64,000 nt of DNA. Source: Erythrobacter sp. EC-HK427. Lineage in GTDB: Bacteria; Pseudomonadota; Alphaproteobacteria; Sphingomonadales; Sphingomonadaceae. The stretch is taken from assembly GCF_902498745.1 (NCBI RefSeq), contig NZ_LR701479.1:1819663-1883662 (forward strand), in the 5' to 3' direction. Positions within the stretch are counted from its first letter, which is position 1, and each line of letters begins with the position of its first letter. Below the pieces are notes generated by a model. It saw nothing but the letters and a program-made list of their open reading frames with translations. It was not told where the DNA came from and ran no database searches. A program made the translations under genes and the position numbers. Positions 16,982 to 25,392 of the stretch are shown here, piece by piece.

Positions 16982-18244
16982 ATGGATCATTTCGCAATCA
17001 GAGACGGCGAACTTCACGCCGAAGACGTGCCGCTGTCGCGCATAGCGGAGGACGTGGGCACGCCCGTCTATGTCTATTCGCGCGCCACGTTTGAACGCCA
17101 TGCGCGGGTTTTTCGCGCAGGGCTGGACGGGCTGGAGAAGCCGCCCCACCTTGCTTTTGCGGTGAAAGCCAATCCCAATCTCGCGGTGCTGCGCCTGCTC
17201 GCCAATGAAGGCTACGGCGCGGATGTGGTCTCGGGCGGAGAGCTGGCGCGCGCGCTGCTCGCCGGAATGCCTGCGGAGGACATCGTCTTTTCCGGCGTCG
17301 GCAAAACCGGTGCCGAGCTGGTGCAGGGGCTGGATGCCGGGATCGGCCAGTTCAACATCGAATCGGGCGAAGAAGGGCGCGAGCTTGCCGCTATTGCTGC
17401 CTCGCGCGGGCAAGTGGCGCGCTGCGCGCTGCGGGTGAACCCCGATGTCGATGCGGGCACGCATGACAAGATTTCCACCGGCAAGGCGGACAACAAATTC
17501 GGCGTGCCCATCGGCCATGCGCCCGAACTGTTCGCCGAACTCTCGGCGCTTCCCGGCATCGAACTGCGCGGGCTGGCAGTGCATATCGGCAGCCAATTGT
17601 CCGACCTCACCCCGCTCGAAACCGCCTTTGGCAAATTGGGCGAAATGCTCGTGCGGCTGCGGAGCGAGGGGCACAGCATCACCCATATGGATCTGGGCGG
17701 CGGCATCGGCGTGCCCTACAGGCCGGGCGAGCGCACCCCGTCTCCGGCGGAATATGGCGCGATGGTCGCGCGCGTCACCAAGGGCTGGGGCGTCACGCTG
17801 ATGTTTGAGCCAGGGCGGGTGATTGCGGGCAATGCAGGCGTGCTGCTGACCCGCGTGATCCGCGTGAAGCGCGGGCTCAACAATCCCTTCGTGATCGTCG
17901 ATGCAGCGATGAACGATCTGGCGCGCCCTGCGCTCTACGGCGCCTATCACGGATTTACCGCCGTGCGGCCCACGGGTGAGCGGATGACCGCCAATATCGT
18001 CGGCCCGATCTGCGAGACGGGCGATACCTTTGCCACCGACCGCGAAACCGACGCGCTGGTTTCCGGCGACCTCGCGATTTTCCGCACCGCCGGGGCTTAC
18101 GGCGCGACCATGGCGTCGAGCTACAACTCGCGCGGCTTTGTGGCCGAGGTGATGGTGGATGGCAGCGATTATGCGGTCGTCGCAGACCGCATCCTCCCCG
18201 GCAGCATCGCCGATGCCGAGCGCGTGCCGGACTTCCTCACCTGA
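16982..18244 (+). CDS. lysA: Diaminopimelate decarboxylase
   Basis: Decarboxylates meso-diaminopimelate to L-lysine with PLP. Lys62 in LAFAVKANPN is the Schiff-base lysine. HIGSQLSDL, DLGGGIGVPY and MFEPGRVIAGNAG form the phosphate and PLP contacts of the TIM barrel, and GPICETGDTF supplies the active-site cysteine from the partner subunit. 420 residues, the usual length. The ATG at 16982 has GAGGGG six bases upstream. It follows the lptM-like gene by 92 bp and its stop overlaps the next start (TGATG). Confidence 0.97.
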   Translation: MDHFAIRDGELHAEDVPLSRIAEDVGTPVYVYSRATFERHARVFRAGLDGLEKPPHLAFAVKANPNLAVLRLLANEGYGADVVSGGELARALLAGMPAEDIVFSGVGKTGAELVQGLDAGIGQFNIESGEEGRELAAIAASRGQVARCALRVNPDVDAGTHDKISTGKADNKFGVPIGHAPELFAELSALPGIELRGLAVHIGSQLSDLTPLETAFGKLGEMLVRLRSEGHSITHMDLGGGIGVPYRPGERTPSPAEYGAMVARVTKGWGVTLMFEPGRVIAGNAGVLLTRVIRVKRGLNNPFVIVDAAMNDLARPALYGAYHGFTAVRPTGERMTANIVGPICETGDTFATDRETDALVSGDLAIFRTAGAYGATMASSYNSRGFVAEVMVDGSDYAVVADRILPGSIADAERVPDFLT

Positions 18245-19032
18245 TGCAGCAATTGCCGCTCTTCCACTCGATTGCCGGACAGCCGGTGCTGGTGCTGGGC
18301 GAAGGCGAGATGGCAGAGCCCAAGGCGCGGCTGGTGGCTCGGGCGGGCGGGCGCATCGTTTCCGATATGCAGCAGGCCATCGACGAAGGCGCGCGGCTGG
18401 CCTTTGTCGCGCACGATGATGCCGCGATGTGCGAGGCCGATGCGATCCGCCTGCGCTGTGCGGGAATGCTGGTCAACGTGGTTGACCGGCCCGACCTGTG
18501 CGACTTTACAACGCCGAGCATTCTCGACCGCGATCCGGTTCTGCTGGCGGTGGGGACGGGCGGTGCTTCTGCCGGGCTGGCCAAGCAATTGCGGTTGCGG
18601 CTCGAAAAGCTGCTGCCCGCCGATCTCGGCACGCTAGCCGACCGGCTGTTTGCAATGCGCGAGGCGATCAAGGCGCGCTTTCCCGTGATGGCCGAGCGCC
18701 GCCGCGCGCTCGACGCGGCCTTGGGCGAGGGCGGGGCGCTCGATCCCTTGCGCGCGGGGAGCGCGGAGCGGATTGCGGACTGGCTGGAGCAAGCTGCGGA
18801 CGTGCAGCCGGGCGAAGTGCACGCCTTCACCCTCACCAGCGCCGACCCCGACGACCTGACCCTGCGGCAAGCGCGGCTGCTCGGTAGCGCGGATGTGGTG
18901 ATTGCCGATGCGGGCATGCCCGCCGCCATCCTGCAACGCGCCCGCGCCGATGCGCAGCGGCTTTTGCCGGATGAGGCAAGGGCTGATTCTCAAGGGCTTA
19001 CCGTCATCCTCCGGTTTGATGTGGGTCAATAA
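18244..19032 (+). CDS. Siroheme synthase-like protein (CysG N-terminal domain with vestigial methyltransferase tail)
   Basis: The first roughly 180 residues match the precorrin-2 dehydrogenase/sirohydrochlorin ferrochelatase half of CysG: VLVLGEGEMAEPKARLV for NAD binding, NVVDRPDLCDF at 78-88, PVLLAVGTGGASAGLAKQLR at 98-117. Residues 190-243 (GEVHAFTLTSADPDDLTLRQARLLGSADVVIAD) align in pattern with the first strands of the uroporphyrinogen-III methyltransferase domain. The SAM loop AGPGDP is replaced and the domain stops after about 55 residues. It probably makes siroheme for sulfite or nitrite reductase while methylation is done elsewhere. The ATG overlaps the lysA stop by one base. 262 residues. 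Confidence 0.78.
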   Translation: MQQLPLFHSIAGQPVLVLGEGEMAEPKARLVARAGGRIVSDMQQAIDEGARLAFVAHDDAAMCEADAIRLRCAGMLVNVVDRPDLCDFTTPSILDRDPVLLAVGTGGASAGLAKQLRLRLEKLLPADLGTLADRLFAMREAIKARFPVMAERRRALDAALGEGGALDPLRAGSAERIADWLEQAADVQPGEVHAFTLTSADPDDLTLRQARLLGSADVVIADAGMPAAILQRARADAQRLLPDEARADSQGLTVILRFDVGQ

Positions 19033-19137
19033 TTCCAGCGATTACAAGAGTTTAATTTCATCCTTCGCCGCCGCTGCGGCACTCCTTTGCGCGGTTCGAC
19101 ACTCCTGTCGGGCCGCTTGTGTGAAGAGGAATACAGG

Positions 19138-19326
19138 ATGAAATTTCCCAAGATTGACCTGTCCAGCCTGCCGGACCTTGGAACGCTGACCGGAATGTTC
19201 GGCTCCATCGCCGATCCCACGTCGCCGACCGATCCCGGCCCCGGCCTGCCCGGCCCCGACGATACCATCGTGGTGCTGGCAACGCTGGTGTATGACAGCG
19301 CCCCGCCCAGCGGCGGCCTGTTCTAG
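19138..19326 (+). CDS. 62-residue peptide, first gene of an uncharacterised three-gene cassette
   Basis: A short frame, MKFPKIDLSSLPDLGTLTGM onward, with a Pro/Gly/Asp-rich middle (DPTSPTDPGPGLPGPDD) and a C-terminus of hydrophobic strand plus APPSGGLF. The ATG at 19138 has GAAGAGGA about nine bases upstream. There is no signal peptide, transmembrane helix or cysteine. Size, composition and position directly ahead of two larger unknown genes resemble a ribosomally made peptide precursor, but a structural or partner role is equally possible. I do not recognise a named family. Reality is supported by the good ribosome site, its own 105-bp upstream gap and the 17-bp distance to the next gene. 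Confidence 0.6.
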   Translation: MKFPKIDLSSLPDLGTLTGMFGSIADPTSPTDPGPGLPGPDDTIVVLATLVYDSAPPSGGLF

Positions 19327-19343
19327 AAGGCGGGCGGCTCCCG

Positions 19344-20318
19344 ATGGATGTGCATCCGTTCATCGCGGCGCTGCGGAGCGACCGGGCTCCGCAGCGCCAG
19401 GCCCAGAGCGCGATGGAAGCCGCGCGCACCGCGTGGCGGGCAGAGCCCGGCGCGGCGCAGATGATGGCCGAGCTGGAGCGGTACGGGAACGGCGCGTCGC
19501 TCACCGATTGCCCGCAGCTGGAAGCGGTGTTCACCGGGCAGGGCGAGGCCGAGCGGCTGATGGCGCTGCTCAGCCGCCATTATTGCGCGGCGCTTGCCGC
19601 CAATCCCATCGGCCACCCGCCGTTCCGCCACGGCTTCAACGGCAGCGCGGGGACGATCCTGCTCGCCCGTTCGGGCCGCGCGCAGATCATGCTCCAGAGC
19701 CGCGAGCCGGGGGACTTCCGGCAGGCGAGCTACAAATACACCGACGCCACCCGCTTCGATGCGGTGCTGGCAGGCGCGGGCGAAGCGCGGATCGTGCGCG
19801 CTCGGCCCGCTGCTGGTGAGGGCGAGAGGATGGACTTCACCGAAGAAGCTGTGCCCCTCGCTGCCGGCGGACGCTTCGCCTTCGATTGTTCGAGCGAGGC
19901 TTTGGTGACGGACAGCGTCACCCGCCGCATCGTCATGCTGCGCCTGTTGCGCGCCAATGCTGCCCCCGCGCCGAGCCGCGAGTATGCAGCCGCTACGGGC
20001 GAGCTGCTGCTGCAAAGCGCCGCCACCATCGCCACCAGCCGGCAAGAGGCGATCATCGCGCTGCTCGGCCGCATGGGGCGCACGGATGCCGCTCCCGCCA
20101 TCGCCCGAACGGCACTCGGCGAAGGAGACCTTTCGCTGCGCTGGCAGGCACTGCGCGAATGCCTTGCGCTCGACACGAAGGCGGGCTTCACCGCGCTGCT
20201 CGCTCTCGCAAGACGCAGCGACGATCCGCTCGCCGCCCATGCCGGTGCCTTGCGCGCGCAATTGCTCGAAACCCATCCCCAACTCGCCCAATGGGAGGCG
20301 CGCCAATGCCCCGCGTAA
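19344..20318 (+). CDS. Uncharacterised protein with C-terminal HEAT-like repeats
   Basis: 324 residues, no signal or membrane segment. The N-terminal half (about 1-180) is mixed and contains FNGSAGTILLARSGRAQIMLQS, a beta-rich core. The C-terminal part (about 210-320) is a run of helix pairs (REAIIALLGRMG-RTDAAPAIARTAL; LRWQALRECLALDTKAGFTALLALARR) typical of HEAT repeats, a protein-binding scaffold. It begins 17 bases after the short peptide gene and overlaps the following gene by 13 bases, so translational coupling is likely. I cannot assign a function; a binding partner or adaptor for the cupin-like protein is an inference. Confidence 0.65.
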   Translation: MDVHPFIAALRSDRAPQRQAQSAMEAARTAWRAEPGAAQMMAELERYGNGASLTDCPQLEAVFTGQGEAERLMALLSRHYCAALAANPIGHPPFRHGFNGSAGTILLARSGRAQIMLQSREPGDFRQASYKYTDATRFDAVLAGAGEARIVRARPAAGEGERMDFTEEAVPLAAGGRFAFDCSSEALVTDSVTRRIVMLRLLRANAAPAPSREYAAATGELLLQSAATIATSRQEAIIALLGRMGRTDAAPAIARTALGEGDLSLRWQALRECLALDTKAGFTALLALARRSDDPLAAHAGALRAQLLETHPQLAQWEARQCPA

Positions 20319-21205
20319 TCGACTGTCCCGACACCACCAGTTGCGAGCTGGGTGAATGCATCGACGCGCTTTATGCCCAAGGCTTCCACCCGTGGGAGGA
20401 GGAAAGCCTGCTGGGCGCGGCGGGCTGGCTGCGGAAGCTGGGAAATAACCGCGACTTCCTCGGCGATATGTTGGTTGACGAGCTCAAACGCGGGATCAAG
20501 GCGGCGGAGGATGCGAGCGATTACGGCCCGCAAGTGGTGATGCTCTCCACACTCGGCAGCGAGTTTTATATGCGCGCCAATTTCTGGCCGGGCGAGGACG
20601 AACATATGTTCCGCGCCAGCGGGCACTCGGCCTTCAGCTATCACTTGCCGCACGATCACAATTTCGACTTCCTGACGGTCGGCTATTTCGGCCCCGGCTA
20701 TTCGAGCGATTATTACGAGTATGATTACGAGAGCGTCGCCGGGATTGTCGGCGAGAAAGCGGGCTTGCGTTTTGTCGAGCGATCCACGCTGACGCCCGGC
20801 AAGCTGATGCATTATCGCGCGCACCGCGATGTGCATTCGCAATTGCCGCCGCAAAGCCTCTCGGTCTCGCTCAACATCATGCACGCAGGCGGCGCGCAGG
20901 GCTGGCTCGACCAGTATCGCTTCGATGTCGAGCGGGACGCGATTGCGGGCGTTATCAGCGCGGGCGGGAGCGAGACGTTTCTGCGCGTGGCTGTCGGGCT
21001 GGGGGGCGGAGAGGCGCGCGATCTGGCGCACCACTTCGCCGGGTCGCACCCCAGCGACCGGATGCGGCTGGTGGCGCTGGATGCGCAGGCCGGCGTGCTG
21101 GATGCGGAGGAACGCGATGCGCTTTGGCGGCGGGCCGAGGCATCGGGCAGCAGGCTGGTGGCGGGCGAGGCCGCACGGCGGCGGCGGGCGCTCGCGGCCG
21201 CTTAG
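20306..21205 (+). CDS. Uncharacterised histidine-rich, cupin-like protein
   Basis: 299 residues, cytosolic. A beta-rich central region carries a dense set of possible metal ligands: His113, His116 and His118 (YHLPHDHNFDF), acidic residues in DYYEYDYES (136-143), and His169, His173 and His177 (LMHYRAHRDVHSQLPP). The spacing, with two histidine clusters separated by a beta hairpin and GEKAG-LRFVE strands, looks like a metal-binding cupin or 2-oxoglutarate-oxygenase-type barrel. The C-terminus is helical and Arg/Ala-rich. The ATG at 20306 overlaps the HEAT-like gene. It may be an enzyme acting on the small peptide or on a cellular protein; no family name is certain. Confidence 0.65.
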   Translation: MPRVIDCPDTTSCELGECIDALYAQGFHPWEEESLLGAAGWLRKLGNNRDFLGDMLVDELKRGIKAAEDASDYGPQVVMLSTLGSEFYMRANFWPGEDEHMFRASGHSAFSYHLPHDHNFDFLTVGYFGPGYSSDYYEYDYESVAGIVGEKAGLRFVERSTLTPGKLMHYRAHRDVHSQLPPQSLSVSLNIMHAGGAQGWLDQYRFDVERDAIAGVISAGGSETFLRVAVGLGGGEARDLAHHFAGSHPSDRMRLVALDAQAGVLDAEERDALWRRAEASGSRLVAGEAARRRRALAAA

Positions 21206-21696
21206 AGAATCCCCCCCGCCAGCCGGTCAATCGCGCCTTGCAGGATGATTGCGGCGGCGTGGCTGTCGATCCGTTCGGCGCGTTTGGCGCGGCTGAAATC
21301 CTGCGCGATCAGGTCACGCTCTGCACTCGCGGTTGACCAGCGTTCGTCCCACAGCAGCACGGGCAGGCCCAGCACCAGCAGGTTGCGCGCAAAGCTGCGG
21401 CTCGCCTGCGCGCGCGGGCCGGAACTGCCATCCATGTTGAGCGGCAAGCCGATGACGATACCCGCTACGCTGCGTGCCCGCACGATTTCTTCCAACGCCG
21501 CCTTGTCGCGGCCAAACTTGCCTTTGGGCAATGTCTTGCCCGCCGTGGCAAAACTCCAGCTTGCATCGCACAAGGCCGTGCCGATGGTCTTGGTGCCCAG
21601 ATCAAGCCCCAGCAGCACGCCGCCATCGGGCAGCGCCCCGGCGAATTCGGCGGCGTTCTCGGTCAGCAGCGGGGTTAGCGGTTCGGGCTCTGCCAT
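21202..21696 (-). CDS. ruvX: Holliday junction resolvase-like nuclease (YqgF family)
   Basis: An RNase H-fold nuclease implicated in 16S rRNA 5'-end maturation and possibly Holliday-junction resolution. The active-site motifs are GLDLGTKTIG (Asp32), VIGLPLNMDGSSG, LWDERWST (acidic residue) and the late IDSHAAAIIL (Asp). 164 residues, slightly longer than usual owing to a 20-residue N-terminal extension. It is the last gene of the minus-strand run; its start overlaps the end of the DUF3089 gene by 22 bases, and its stop overlaps that of the convergent cupin-like gene by four bases. Confidence 0.93.
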   Translation of the reverse strand: MAEPEPLTPLLTENAAEFAGALPDGGVLLGLDLGTKTIGTALCDASWSFATAGKTLPKGKFGRDKAALEEIVRARSVAGIVIGLPLNMDGSSGPRAQASRSFARNLLVLGLPVLLWDERWSTASAERDLIAQDFSRAKRAERIDSHAAAIILQGAIDRLAGGIL

Positions 21697-22901
21697 GCGC
21701 CCACCCGGTTGACGATGTCGCTTTGCAAATTCTTCCAGAACAGCGGGATATCGTAAGCGTGATAATTGTTGCCCGGCAGCACATATTGCCCAAGTTCCGG
21801 CGGGTCGCCGATCAGCAGCAGGCCGTTTTCGGCGCAGCTTGCGGGTACGGCGCGGGCGACAAGCTCTCCGGCAGACAGATCGTCATTGGGCACCAGTGTG
21901 CCCATATTGCGCTCGACCCCGGCGCTGTCGTTCAGTGTTCCGGTGAGCGGGTTGACGCAAAGGATCGGGCTTTCGCCACGCGGCTCGCCATCAATGCCGG
22001 GCACTTGCGAATAGCGGCGCAGGAACAGGCCGGGCTCGGCAGGTTCAGCAAAGCTGGCATAGCCGAACACGCAGGCGGCCTGTCCGGGTGTAGCGCAGGC
22101 GGGCAGGCCAAGGCCGGGCAAATCATGCTCGACACTGATCGGCCAGCCGATGGGATAGGCCATGGCGATGCGGCCCTGCAGCTCGGTTCCCGCAACCCGC
22201 TCGGCCAGCAGCCGTGTCACGTGATAGCCGCCCTGGCTGTGCCCCGCGAGCACGATCGGCATATCGGCGGGCACCGATTCGAGGAAGAAATCAAACGCGT
22301 CTGACACGTCCTGATAGGCGGCGTCGAGCGCTTGCGTCGATTCGGGCATATCGGTGATGAACGCGCCAAAGGTCGCCTGCCGGTAGCGCGGCACCCAGAT
22401 TTCGCTCGCCTGGTTGAACGCACTCGCCAGCCCGCGCACCATCAGCCGCGCGCGGTTTTGCGAATCCTCGTGATCGAGCGGGGCGTTCCACTGCCGCGCG
22501 TCGAAGAAGCTGGTGGGGTGGACGAAGAAGACCGCGAAACGCGGCGCAGCGATATCCGGAGTCGGCTCTGCCCGCGGAGGCGATGCGCTTTCTGCGGGTG
22601 CATCGGAGACCGCATCCTCTTCCACACGGAACGCGGGCTGCCAGCGTGCCGGATCATTGCCTGCGCCCATGCCGGGGCGGCTGAACCACATGGCGGGATC
22701 CTGATAGGCGTTCACTTCGAGCGGGGCCTGCTCGACAAATTCCGCATCGGGCACCAGCGCCACTTCGGTCAACTCGTCTCCGAATACCCTGAGGCCGAAC
22801 ATCGCCGCGATGGCGAGCACGGTCAGGGTCACGATCGTGTAGAGAAACTTACGCAGGGTTATTCTCCATATAGGGTATCCGGCTTTGCCGCCGGGCTTCA
22901 T
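21675..22901 (-). CDS. DUF3089 domain alpha/beta-hydrolase-like membrane-anchored protein
   Basis: A periplasmic alpha/beta-hydrolase of unknown substrate anchored by an N-terminal helix (KFLYTIVTLTVLAIAAMFGL). The DUF3089 body has VFFVHPTSFFD, the nucleophile elbow LAGHSQGGYH and DIPLFWKNLQSDIVNRV near the end. The start is unclear. Conserved sequence begins at RKFLYTI, where the only codon with a ribosome site (GGAG) is a CTG at 22856. The nearest normal start is the ATG at 22901, used here, which gives extra residues that overlap the upstream transporter gene by 53 bases. Part of the pyrE-to-ruvX gene run. Confidence 0.8.
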   Translation of the reverse strand: MKPGGKAGYPIWRITLRKFLYTIVTLTVLAIAAMFGLRVFGDELTEVALVPDAEFVEQAPLEVNAYQDPAMWFSRPGMGAGNDPARWQPAFRVEEDAVSDAPAESASPPRAEPTPDIAAPRFAVFFVHPTSFFDARQWNAPLDHEDSQNRARLMVRGLASAFNQASEIWVPRYRQATFGAFITDMPESTQALDAAYQDVSDAFDFFLESVPADMPIVLAGHSQGGYHVTRLLAERVAGTELQGRIAMAYPIGWPISVEHDLPGLGLPACATPGQAACVFGYASFAEPAEPGLFLRRYSQVPGIDGEPRGESPILCVNPLTGTLNDSAGVERNMGTLVPNDDLSAGELVARAVPASCAENGLLLIGDPPELGQYVLPGNNYHAYDIPLFWKNLQSDIVNRVGAWQSPNR

Positions 22902-23988
22902 CCTGTGCATCGTTTGCCGCGGCTCTTTGTTCCAGCGCGACCTTGATCATCGCGAGGAGCGGATCGGCCAGGAACAGGCCGAGAATGCCGAACAATATGC
23001 CCATGATAAGCTGGAAGCCGAGCACCAGAGCAGGGGCGAGGTCGACCGTTTTGCGGGCAATCAGCGGGATGACGAAATAGCCGTCGATATTCTGCACCAG
23101 CAAATAGACGACAATCGTGTAGAGTCCCATCTCCATCCCGCCGCTAAAGCCCACCAGCACCATCAGGGCACCCGATACCAGCGCGCCGATATTGGGAACG
23201 AAGGCCAGCAGGCCGGTCAGGATGGCGAGCAGCGCGGCCATCGGGATCTCGTCGCCGGTGACAAGGCCGTAGCCCACCAGCATCGCGTAAGTGAACACGC
23301 CTTCGAACACCATGCCCACCAGCCGTCCGAACATCAGCCGCCGCATGGTGTAGCCCATCCGCTCCACCGTGACGTGGAAATCGGCGCGCTGGGTTTTGGG
23401 CAGAATCCACGCAACGCCGCGCTCGTAAAGCCGCGGTTCGGCGGCGACATAGATGCCGATAATGGCGACAATCACCAGTGTGGTGAGCGCGCCGAACACG
23501 CCGCCAATCGCACTGGTAATCAGTCCCGCGCCGGACATGACCTGATTGATGATCGTTTCCGCATTGTCCTGATTGACGGCAAAGCCCTGCTCGCTGAGCC
23601 AACCGAGAAACAGGTCGAACTGTTCGCTGACAATGGCGGGAAATTGCGCCGCTTGCCGCGATATTTGCGTGCCCGCAAAAAGGCTCAGCCACACAAGGAA
23701 GCCGACCAGCGACAACAGCACAATGGCGATCCGCACACCGCGCCCCACGGGCAGCACGCGGCCGAGCAGGCGCGCGCCGCCATCGATCATCGCGGCGAAC
23801 ACCATCGCGCCGAAAATCACCAGCAGGCTTTGCGAGATATAGACCGCGAGCAGCGACAGCCCGATCACGCCCATCCAGATCAGCGCCTTGGCGAACTCCA
23901 TCCTGAGTTCGGGATTGCTGATGCGCGCGGGGCTGGCCCCCATCGGGGCGTCGGTGTCCTTGTCGGCCTTGGACGGTTTGCCGCTCAC
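22849..23988 (-). CDS. AI-2E family (PerM/TqsA-type) membrane transporter
   Basis: A 379-residue polytopic inner-membrane protein of the AI-2E exporter superfamily; in most bacteria the true substrate is unknown and autoinducer export should not be assumed. About eight transmembrane helices in the family layout: two near the N-terminus, a long soluble segment (about 110-165), then a cluster including ALLAILTGLLAFVPNIGALVSG, the conserved PNIG motif, and NIDGYFVIPLIARKTVDLAPALVL near the C-terminus. Its ATG overlaps the lepB stop by four bases (ATGA). Confidence 0.88.
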   Translation of the reverse strand: MSGKPSKADKDTDAPMGASPARISNPELRMEFAKALIWMGVIGLSLLAVYISQSLLVIFGAMVFAAMIDGGARLLGRVLPVGRGVRIAIVLLSLVGFLVWLSLFAGTQISRQAAQFPAIVSEQFDLFLGWLSEQGFAVNQDNAETIINQVMSGAGLITSAIGGVFGALTTLVIVAIIGIYVAAEPRLYERGVAWILPKTQRADFHVTVERMGYTMRRLMFGRLVGMVFEGVFTYAMLVGYGLVTGDEIPMAALLAILTGLLAFVPNIGALVSGALMVLVGFSGGMEMGLYTIVVYLLVQNIDGYFVIPLIARKTVDLAPALVLGFQLIMGILFGILGLFLADPLLAMIKVALEQRAAANDAQDEARRQSRIPYMENNPA

Positions 23989-24857
23989 TCGGTGCTTCCT
24001 TCGCCTGGCTGTCCGCGCAATTCAGGACGCAGAGTGCGCCAAGCGCGCTCGCCGCGCAAGGCATCCCACCAGGTGAGCGGATTATAGGTCGAGGAGCCGT
24101 CGAGCGAGAAGGTGATAAATTCCGCCCGCCCGCCGACATCGGCCAGCGGCACCGGCCCGCCAAGCCCCAATTGGCCGAAGCCTGCGGGCGCGCGGCTGTC
24201 TGCCGAATGGTCTCGGTTGTCGCCCATCAGGAAGACATGGCCATCGGGCACGGCCACCGGCGCCATATTGTCGAGATACTGCTCGGTATGGTCGATCACC
24301 AGATAGCTCGCGCCATTGGGCAGCGTCTCGCGGTAGGTCGGCGGCTCGTAGACCTGGCTGCCGTCTTCCAGCGTGACGCGATAGGGCTCGAACGCGGACA
24401 GGCACGGCGTGCCATCGCACAGATTGTCGTTTCCGGTGCTGAGCCGCACGGGCACTTCGACTTCGCGCGGCACCATTTCGCCATTGAGGATGATCCGCCC
24501 GTCCACCAGCGCGATGGTATCGCCCGGCAGCGCGACGACGCGCTTGATATAGTCCTGCTCGCTATCGGGCGGGACGAGGATCACCACATCGCCATATTCG
24601 GGCGCGGCGGGGGCGATGCGCCAATCATCGCGCGGGAAGACGCGGAAGGTCGCCGAAACCCAGCTCCAGCCATAGGGATATTTGGACACGATCAGCCGGT
24701 CGCCCACCAGCAGATTGGGCACCATGCTGGCGCTGGGGATGTAGAACGGCTTGGCGATGAAGGTGTGGAACACCAGCACGGCGAGCAGCATCAGGGCGAG
24801 GCCACGCAATTCGGCCCACCAGTTGATGGCTTCATCCTGTTTTTTGGCATCGCTCAT
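23985..24857 (-). CDS. lepB: Signal peptidase I
   Basis: Cleaves signal peptides of exported proteins at the outer face of the inner membrane. One N-terminal transmembrane helix (about 19-35, LALMLLAVLVFHTF) is followed by the catalytic SASM motif with Ser44 and by DYIKRVVALPGD with the general base Lys105. The late box GDNRDHSADSR is box E of the family. 290 residues. In alphaproteobacteria lepB lies downstream of acpS, as here, 15 bp after it. rnc and era, often next, are absent; a transporter gene follows instead. Confidence 0.96.
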   Translation of the reverse strand: MSDAKKQDEAINWWAELRGLALMLLAVLVFHTFIAKPFYIPSASMVPNLLVGDRLIVSKYPYGWSWVSATFRVFPRDDWRIAPAAPEYGDVVILVPPDSEQDYIKRVVALPGDTIALVDGRIILNGEMVPREVEVPVRLSTGNDNLCDGTPCLSAFEPYRVTLEDGSQVYEPPTYRETLPNGASYLVIDHTEQYLDNMAPVAVPDGHVFLMGDNRDHSADSRAPAGFGQLGLGGPVPLADVGGRAEFITFSLDGSSTYNPLTWWDALRGERAWRTLRPELRGQPGEGSTE

Positions 24858-24872
24858 GGGCGAGGGGCGTTT

Positions 24873-25274
24873 CTATTCGGGCAGCGCTTCAAGAATGACG
24901 AAGGCCTGTGCCCATGGGTGATCGTCGGTGAGAGTCAGATGAACGGTGACGCGGTGCCCCGGCGGGGTGAGCGCATCGAGCCGTTCCTTCGCGCCGCCCG
25001 TTAGCGCAAGCGTGGGCGCGCCGGAAGGGGCATTCACGACGCCGATATCTTTCATGAACACGCCGCGCTTGAACCCGGTGCCCACCGCCTTGCTGAAAGC
25101 TTCCTTGGCGGCGAAACGCTTGGCATAGGTGCCCGCCTGCGTGTGCGTTCGTTTGGCAGCCTTGGCGTTCTCGACATCGGTAAAGACGCGCGCGGTAAAT
25201 CGCTCGCCCCAGCGATCGAGCGAATTCTGGATGCGCTCGATATTGCAGAGGTCGGAGCCGAGGCCGATGATCAC
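24873..25274 (-). CDS. acpS: Holo-[acyl-carrier-protein] synthase
   Basis: Transfers 4'-phosphopantetheine from CoA to apo-ACP, activating fatty-acid synthesis. The magnesium ligands Asp8 ([12 protein letters not shown]) and Glu58 ([15 protein letters not shown]) are in the canonical positions and spacing. 133 residues, the usual length. The ATG at 25274 is supported by the family N-terminus MIIGLGSD. It lies between pdxJ (118 bp upstream, with a palindromic repeat in the gap) and lepB. Confidence 0.96.
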   Translation of the reverse strand: MIIGLGSDLCNIERIQNSLDRWGERFTARVFTDVENAKAAKRTHTQAGTYAKRFAAKEAFSKAVGTGFKRGVFMKDIGVVNAPSGAPTLALTGGAKERLDALTPPGHRVTVHLTLTDDHPWAQAFVILEALPE

Positions 25275-25290
25275 GACGATCCCCCCAGAT

Positions 25291-25378
25291 CGTCGCCCCG
25301 GACTTGATCCGGGGTCCCGCTGCCTTCTTGGCTAGGGCAAAAGAAAGCGGGTTCCCGGCTCGGGGGCCGGGATGACGG
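25291..25378. repeat. Palindromic intergenic repeat (CCCCGGACTTGATCCGGGG type)
   Basis: The pdxJ-acpS gap is nearly filled by an imperfect palindrome. Outer ends CGTCGCCCCGG and CCGGGATGACG are complementary with small mismatches. An inner perfect-armed hairpin CCCCGGA-CTTGA-TCCGGGG lies at its left, and GCGGG/CCCGC pairing surrounds the centre. It lies inside the transcribed region of the presumed pyrE-to-ruvX unit. No T-run follows. Looks like a dispersed extragenic palindrome. Confidence 0.75.
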
Positions 25379-25392
25379 GGTTGGGCGAACCG

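Noticed and set aside
22849-23988. Quorum-sensing autoinducer-2 export by the AI-2E family protein
   Set aside because: The family name reflects one member; no luxS or lsr genes are present and the family is broad, so no quorum-sensing claim is made.
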